In this document: positions 58,401 to 64,000 of the stretch, one piece after another | How positions within the stretch are numbered: the first letter of the stretch is position 1 | Layout of the letters: each line of letters opens with the position of its first letter | From: Casuarius casuarius | Taxonomy: Eukaryota; Chordata; Aves; Casuariiformes; Casuariidae | Assembly (NCBI GenBank): GCA_003342895.1 | Contig: PTFA01000043.1 | Coordinates: forward strand, 467,610-531,609 | DNA length: 64,000 nucleotides | Reading direction: 5' to 3' | Translations under genes and position numbers: made by a program | Notes under the pieces: model-generated | The model's input: the letters and a program-made list of their open reading frames with translations, nothing else | Databases searched by the model: none | What the model was told of the DNA's origin: nothing

Positions 58401-60160
58401 AGGAAATAGTCACCTTGAGTTTTACATCCTTTACAGTATAGAAATATGTTCACAGTTAAAAGAAGTTGAAGAAAATAGAAACCAAAATATTCAAGGAAAA
58501 AATATACACCTGATGACAAGATATGGTTACAGAAGCACAGGCTTACAAAATTCTCAAAACCAAAGTCTAACCAATAAACCACTCCAGGTGCAACCAACAT
58601 TTTTCTCTCTTTACTGGGCAATGGTGAGGAGAAAAGGGCTACTGAGCAAACAGAGGTAACTCTGCAAGATGGGAATGGAGGAAGTAGTTAACATCTCAGC
58701 CATGCTATACTGTATTTATTTCAGAATCTGCCTTGCAGCACTCTATCACCTATAAAAATCTGTGTTCTCATTTATTAGGTTTCACTGTCAGAGGTAATAG
58801 TGACAGTGAGTAACGCATAATACCTAGTGCTTCCATACTGCTTCCTATCTATACACTTCAACAGACATAGAAAATATGATATGGTAAGATGTCACGATAG
58901 TCATCCTGACCAGCACCAGAGCAGGAAGCCAAAGGCGATAACCTGGAATACCAGAGTTCATATCTCGTTTCTCGGCCAAGGGAACAAGATTTGATAACAA
59001 ATGGGAGTCAAAACCGCCAGACCTCCCATAGGACCCAGCCCGCTAATTTGCTAAATTATATTTTCAGGTTAATCTATTAACCTGGGAAAATAAATGGTAT
59101 TGTGCATTAGTTCTACAGTCAGCATGACACAAGAGCTAACAGTCAGGGGGAGCGTGCAGTACATCCCAGGATTAGCTCAGGCTCTGATCGTGACAAAAAG
59201 CCACATTCTCATCCCTAGCTTTCGCTTTCACTCCGGTGACCAGGCATTGTCATGTCCTCAGCAGCTATTTATCTGTCACTGCTAGGCCAGTCTTTAGGTT
59301 GGAGACGAAGTGCCTTTTCCCACCCCGCTGTGAGCTGAGCTGGAGGTTATGCCCATGCAACGCGGCTCTTCTCCTGGGGGAGAAAGGGACTCCGCAGTAC
59401 TTTGTGCAGTACGACTCTGGATACTTGGACAGACAAATCACAATCCAGCTGAGAACAATTTCACACGACCTTTTTCAGGCACTCTCTATCTGCCAGCTCT
59501 GCCACACTCACGGCATGCTAACCCTTTCTTCTCAGCATATCTAAACAGTGGGCAACTAATTGGGCCGGACTGCTTTAGATACAAGATGATCATACCTTTT
59601 CTGGTACTTTTATGGCAAACAGAAAGTTCACAATAGCATAAAAGTCCTAGATACAGCTGAAAGAGGACTGCTGAAGGCTATCTTCAGAGAGTTTTTCATA
59701 AGCCCTGTTTGAAGAAGTGCTGAGGGTATGGATGGGAAAGATGAGCACAGGCACTGGAGGCAGATGGGGTTTGCAAGAGTAGGGCAACTCCCCAGCATGC
59801 CTGTTGGGATTTCTGGGCACACTGCTGTTTTTGTAACATAGGACGAAGTGTTTGCTGTGCTTAAGGGGCTACTTCTGTACGGACTGGAAAGGTCTAAACA
59901 TCTTAGCTTCTCTTTCTCCCTTGACATTGTAAATTGTGTTCTGCACCTCAGGAGGACAACACAAAGTTATTAAACTTGGCACCATCTGCTTCCCCAATTT
60001 CTATCCCTAGTGCAGGAAGCTACTCAGACTTGCCTTCAGTCCTAGTCCTTCTTGGGGTGAGAAGCACTGGAAACCAAAAAAGAAGAAAGGGGCTTGGGGA
60101 GAGGGAGACAAGTACATCTGCCCAGCATACCCCATACTCACCTGCCACACTCCAGAGCAC
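55445..60160. other. Non-coding segment with A runs
   Basis: Poly-A at 57189-57201. AAAAC-like words lie near 57042-57051. Plus-strand frames at 57414-57728 and 57736-58014 are unrecognised. AGGGGGCAGTAGGG near 57338 partly resembles a CTCF core but lacks the CCA half. The 21-base palindrome at 56591 is listed separately. Confidence 0.5.
56591..56611. repeat. Perfect 10-bp-arm palindrome, 1-base centre
   Basis: GTATTGTCCT, one C, then AGGACAATAC. The arms are exact reverse complements. A nearby half word (GTCCTCAG at 56581, and AATACAGTACC downstream) adds partial copies. This could be a dimeric protein-binding site, an extruding hairpin or the end of a decayed element. Confidence 0.9.
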
Positions 60161-60167
60161 AGCTGCA

Positions 60168-60188
60168 CTAGAGCACTAGGTGCTCTAG
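60168..60188. repeat. 9-bp-arm hairpin, 3-base loop, with extra half copies
   Basis: CTAGAGCAC, TAG, GTGCTCTAG are exact reverse complements around a TAG loop. The word AGAGCAC also occurs at about 60154 and TAGAGCAC at 60227-60234, so four related half-sites lie within 80 bases. The GGTTAGAGCA copy superficially resembles a tRNA D-arm, but no tRNA is supported. Confidence 0.85.
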
Positions 60189-62694
60189 CACCGAGGCATA
60201 AAGTCAGCGTAAGTTGCACTGATGGTTAGAGCACTGACAGAAAGATAAGATCTCATTTTCTGTATTGCGTTTTCTGGTGCTGTTCAGTACCACTGACTAC
60301 AGCATCCTATTATCCCACCCAACGGCTAAGACAAGTTGGGAAATCTATGAACAACTCGTGGGTCGTGCTTGAGATGAGGAATTTCTTGCACATCAGACTG
60401 CATTTGGATTGTCAGGTTGATCTTCCAAATGAAATTCTCAAGGCATTGGCAGAGTCCTCACACAAAAGATCACTGAGCTAACAGCTGTATCACTGCAATA
60501 TGATCTGCTGCTAACTTTCATTAAAGGAAGGCCCTCATGCATTGTGGAAGTCACCTAATCACCATCACTTGGCCTCAATCTGCTAATGGCTGATTAGAGA
60601 CNCATATTGCAATGGGAATGAGGCAGAATTTGAGCATCACAGATAAATCTGAAGTTCAGCAAAGCAGAAGATACCTCCTTTCTAAATTCAGGGTGAACCT
60701 CCAACTCCACACCTCCAACAGAAGGTGACACATAAGGCTAAGGCACAGCACTTCAGAAGTCCTTTATTGTTTTGGGGAGAGGGGGTTCCCTGCTAAGGAT
60801 CTGCAAACTCTCTGGTTCGCCTTCAACATAAGATATCAATGTGATCATAAACACCATATAAAATCCATATGCATTGTCATCTCAGTTTGTCATGACATAT
60901 GAAGAATTTTCTGAAGAGTCTGACTGTAAATTAGAAGGCTCACACCTTCTGTAAGATCCTAAGAAAACACTGGGGATAAACTTTGGTGGAAGCCTGAGGC
61001 ATCAAGACTGAACTGCAGGGAGAGGCAGCTGCACTGGGCGTTGCAGCTCTCGGAAGCAGAGGCAGAAGGCTCTACAGAGGTCTTTGCAAGACAACAGGCT
61101 CTGTAGTCAAACGGAAGCTTTGAGGCTCCAAGCTTCACTTTCATGCCCGTCAGCCTAACGTACTTGCACACATGCTGCAAACTGCAATGTATTTTATCAT
61201 TGATGGCAAGCTGAATTCAAAAAGAAAAAAAAGATACATCCAATGAGGAACAAAACAAAAAAACCATTGGCTTGCTTACTGATATGCAGCTTTTTATGCT
61301 ACAGGTTCAGTCCTAAGACTTTTAAACACAAATAGTAATTTGGGGTGTCATTGTTTTCGGCATCCCATTGTGAGGTTTCCCACAAGCAGCCCCATTTCAA
61401 TGGGTGAAAGTCTCGGCATCTTTCAGAAGTCTGTATACGTACGGCACTGCAGTTTGGCCGTCAGTGCTGATACTTCTGGTTGTGACCGAAGTAGATCAGC
61501 ACTTGAAATTTCTGCTTAGCGGGACGTTCTGACATTTCACTGCCTCTTTCTTTCCCATGTTGGATATAAAAATCAGTATTTCAAAATTATCTGTGAAATG
61601 CTTCTGAAGAGCTTTGTTTTAATAAAGGCAAATGAGAAGGTTGAAGGCTGATTAATATTTATATAATCTTTCAATAAAAGCGTAGGTTAAATTGATTCCT
61701 TCCAGTTCCCTTCCCAATCCATTCAGCTTGATCAAATCACCTTTTCCAAGAGCGAAAATATGTGAGAAAATTTTTGACCAGCTCTGCTCATTGCTTTGGT
61801 TCGCATATATGATGTGCTATGCAAATGGCAAATACATCCACTCCTCTGCAACCTTACACATTTGTTCCTCCCTGTGGCATGAACTTCAGCCTGCCCTGTT
61901 GGAAACACCCATAAATTACCCATGGCTGTGGCTAAACCCCAAGAAGGTCCCACAGAGGGAAGCAGAGCCCTGCATTGTGTTTTCTCTCCTTGCCTATTCC
62001 CCTCCCTCAACTTCTTCTTACCAAAGAGTTGCACTTTTGTACTTCGGGGCCTCTTATTTTAATTTATGCAACAGCTTAAAACATTTTGTTAGGGCTGAGT
62101 GAGACCATCTGTGCAAGAAATAAAAGATGCCTAAGGGTAAAATAGGCAAGAGCAGTAATGCTGAATATGTGGAAGGCAATCGACTGCCTATGGATTTTGT
62201 ATCTACCGCTGTGACCTTTCAAACGAGGGAGTATAGTCAAGGGTAATTTCCATATAACGTCTGCTCCAGAAAGAAAAAATCATCCAGAACAGCATTAGTG
62301 CTTTCCAGAAAACTGGCCAGCTACAATTGCCTGTCACTTCTCAATGTCTACACACAATTTAGCACAACATTTGCATAACGTTACAGAAAATCTCCTTCAT
62401 TATGTCCTACAAGAAGATCTGCCAGCATTTGTTTTCCTGAGGTGAGCAGGGACTCAAGTTGATTCCGAAACATAAACTTTTTGTCAAGGATGGCAATGTT
62501 GCTCTTTAAAATGATGGATCACTTCCTACAACTCTTAAATTACCATTACAAAGCCCTGACCTTGTGTGCATTAAGTATTCCCTAAAGATGTTAAGGAATA
62601 TTTTACGAGTTGTTTCATTTTGCTGTCTTCTTTCTGATTACCTTTGGGGCTTATTAAGAAATTCTTCTTCTTTTTTTTTTCCTCTCTCCTGATC

Positions 62695-62718
62695 TTTTTT
62701 TTGTTTTGTTTTGTTTTT
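62695..62718 (+). repeat. (TTTTG)n microsatellite
   Basis: Repeated TTTTG units, the complement of the AAAAC type seen at 16963. It could be a decayed minus-strand retroposon tail, but no body is recognised. Confidence 0.85.
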
Positions 62719-63323
62719 AACTTAGAGTGGTCCAGGACTAAGAGGGAAAAAGAAGCTAAATTGGGGCTGAAATACATTTAAGTTTGAAGATGAAAGAGTT
62801 TTATTTACAGAAAACAGTTTCAAGGAAAGTAGCAAGCACTTTTATCTAGGGGCCATTCCTCTCCTCCCCGCTTTGGAGCAATTATGGGTAAGAAAAGTAC
62901 ACAGATGGAAAGCTTTGTCTCACTGGCACCTTATATTCTGGAAAAGAAAAACTGGCTCCAAAATGAGAGGTGACAATGGGCCAACTTCACCAGTGGTGTA
63001 GGCTGGTTTTCAAAGGTGGAGGCACAAGGGTACACAGGAACAGTTTGAGGAGCAAACATTTCTGACCAGGGAAAGGACATGCCTGGAGTCACTTTCAGGG
63101 ACCTTCAGAAAAGGCAGCAGTGGAAAATCTGCTTGTTCTTCAACAGAGGAAAACTCTGCTTGCAGACAAAGGGTCATCTATACCTCCTTGGGTAGTAGAA
63201 AGAAATTAGGTACCATCGAAAGTAATTTAACAATTTACTATCCCAGAGAAACTAGAAACCCAGTTTTGACCTTTGATATTACCACTTCCATGTAAACGTG
63301 ACAGTCGCCAAATTAAGGAATTC

Positions 63324-63384
63324 TTCTTTTATTTATTATTATTTTTTATTAATTTATCTAACTATTAGTTTAAAAAAAAAAAAA
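63324..63384. repeat. AT-rich simple repeat with A run
   Basis: TTATTTATTATTATTTTTTATTAATTTAT is followed by a 13-base A run. Low-complexity DNA. Confidence 0.85.
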
Positions 63385-63793
63385 GAATTTTCTTTCCCCT
63401 TTAGAGGCAGGCAGGACTAAGGGACAAAGAACCCAAACTGGGGCTGAAAAATATTCCTAGGGCCCAGACTTCCAGCATTATAAAATGGCTTAGAATAAGA
63501 GAAATACTATCACCAAGTATTGCAAAGATCATTCCATTCCCCCACATGTCAGAACTCAGCAGTTGATGTACATGCAGCGGCACAGTGGGTCACCTGGTGA
63601 TGCTGTCATATAGCTCTTTCTGATCAGCTGGAGACATGAAAATTTTGGACTCAAAGACTTGCAGTGGAAGAGGTGCAAAGGGACTGCTAACTTAGCAGTT
63701 CATGGGTTTTCTTTTTATTACCTCCTGCATGACTCCTCCCTTCACAATACCCAGCTCGCATATATACTGCAGTCGTTAGGAGTTCAGTAGTCC

Positions 63794-63821
63794 AAAAAAA
63801 AAAAAAAAAAGGAAAAAAAAA
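63794..63821 (+). repeat. Poly-A tract
   Basis: Seventeen A, GG, then nine A. The upstream sequence is not a recognisable retroposon. Confidence 0.9.
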
Positions 63822-64000
63822 GGGCAAATTTTGAACAACTGCATAGTTTCTGCTATACCAGAACAAAAGAGAAAAGTAATCTGCAATAGTTAAGGTAACT
63901 AATGGCTTGTGGACTGCATTGTGCAGAAGGCTGATGATGACCTCAGTGGTCAGCGGTCTTGATCTGACCAAGGTCAATAGTTATTACTATCTGACAGCTA

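Larger units (their letters stand above)
60240..63970. other. Non-coding segment with T/A-rich simple repeats
   Basis: Unresolved base at 60602. T run at 62671-62680, (TTTTG)-type repeat at 62695-62718, AT-rich simple sequence at 63325-63384 and a 17-base A run at 63794-63810 followed by another A run at 63813-63821. A 136-codon plus frame at 61692-62102 and minus frames elsewhere are unrecognised. No gene is supported. Confidence 0.5.

Noticed and set aside
60220..60240. GGTTAGAGCA resembling a tRNA D-arm or SINE A-box
   Set aside because: No B-box follows at 30-50 bases and no cloverleaf can be drawn.
1..64000. CRISPR arrays, prophage, operons or other prokaryotic systems
   Set aside because: No regularly spaced repeats, no dense coding, and composition and ancient SINE remnants indicate vertebrate nuclear DNA.

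Overview
This window looks like ordinary vertebrate nuclear DNA, AT-rich and intron- or gene-desert-like. It shows no operons, no ribosome-binding-site/start pairs, no long coding frames, scattered poly-A and TTTTG microsatellites, weak CpG content punctuated by short CpG-rich patches, and single unresolved bases at 2375 and 60602. It lacks Alu, L1 or B-type SINE insertions and shows no recognisable young CR1. It does carry a few very old SINE remnants of the MIR/CORE type and one or more degraded palindromic repeats of a kind I associate with reptile and bird genomes. I therefore favour a bird or other sauropsid, at moderate confidence. I could not assign a chromosome, a locus or a flanking gene.

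Layout. 1-2100 is AT-rich non-coding DNA, followed by a CpG patch at 2124-2269. From 4340 to about 9960 there are several blocks dense in homeodomain-type TAATTA cores that resemble developmental enhancers. 10.0-15.6 kb holds a short tandem duplication and two ancient repeats. 15.6-22.4 kb is non-coding, with CpG-rich patches and an inverted repeat at 21241-21281. 22.47-22.94 kb is the most promoter-like place: a dense CpG patch, an open frame ending at a splice-donor-like site, and a G-quadruplex motif. 23.66-24.89 kb, on the minus strand, is the best candidate for a small protein-coding gene. Its last open frame would encode a coiled-coil segment, a C-terminal membrane segment and a basic tail. 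25-45 kb is non-coding, with a long pyrimidine tract at 33.5 kb. 45.1-46.5 kb has an enhancer-like block and a possible short-intron exon pair. 48-49.3 kb holds two MIR remnants and a palindrome cluster. 50.7 kb has a 46-base pure A run. 54.4-55.4 kb is a second CpG-rich, enhancer-like block. The remainder is non-coding with simple repeats and palindromes.

What fits together: a long repeat-poor, CpG-patchy, homeobox-motif-rich stretch with almost no coding potential is typical of the regulatory landscape of a developmental transcription-factor gene. That reading is an inference from composition and motifs. No alignment was available to test conservation. The longest open frames (up to 172 codons) are no longer than chance allows in 64 kb and mostly lie in GC-rich or low-complexity sequence.
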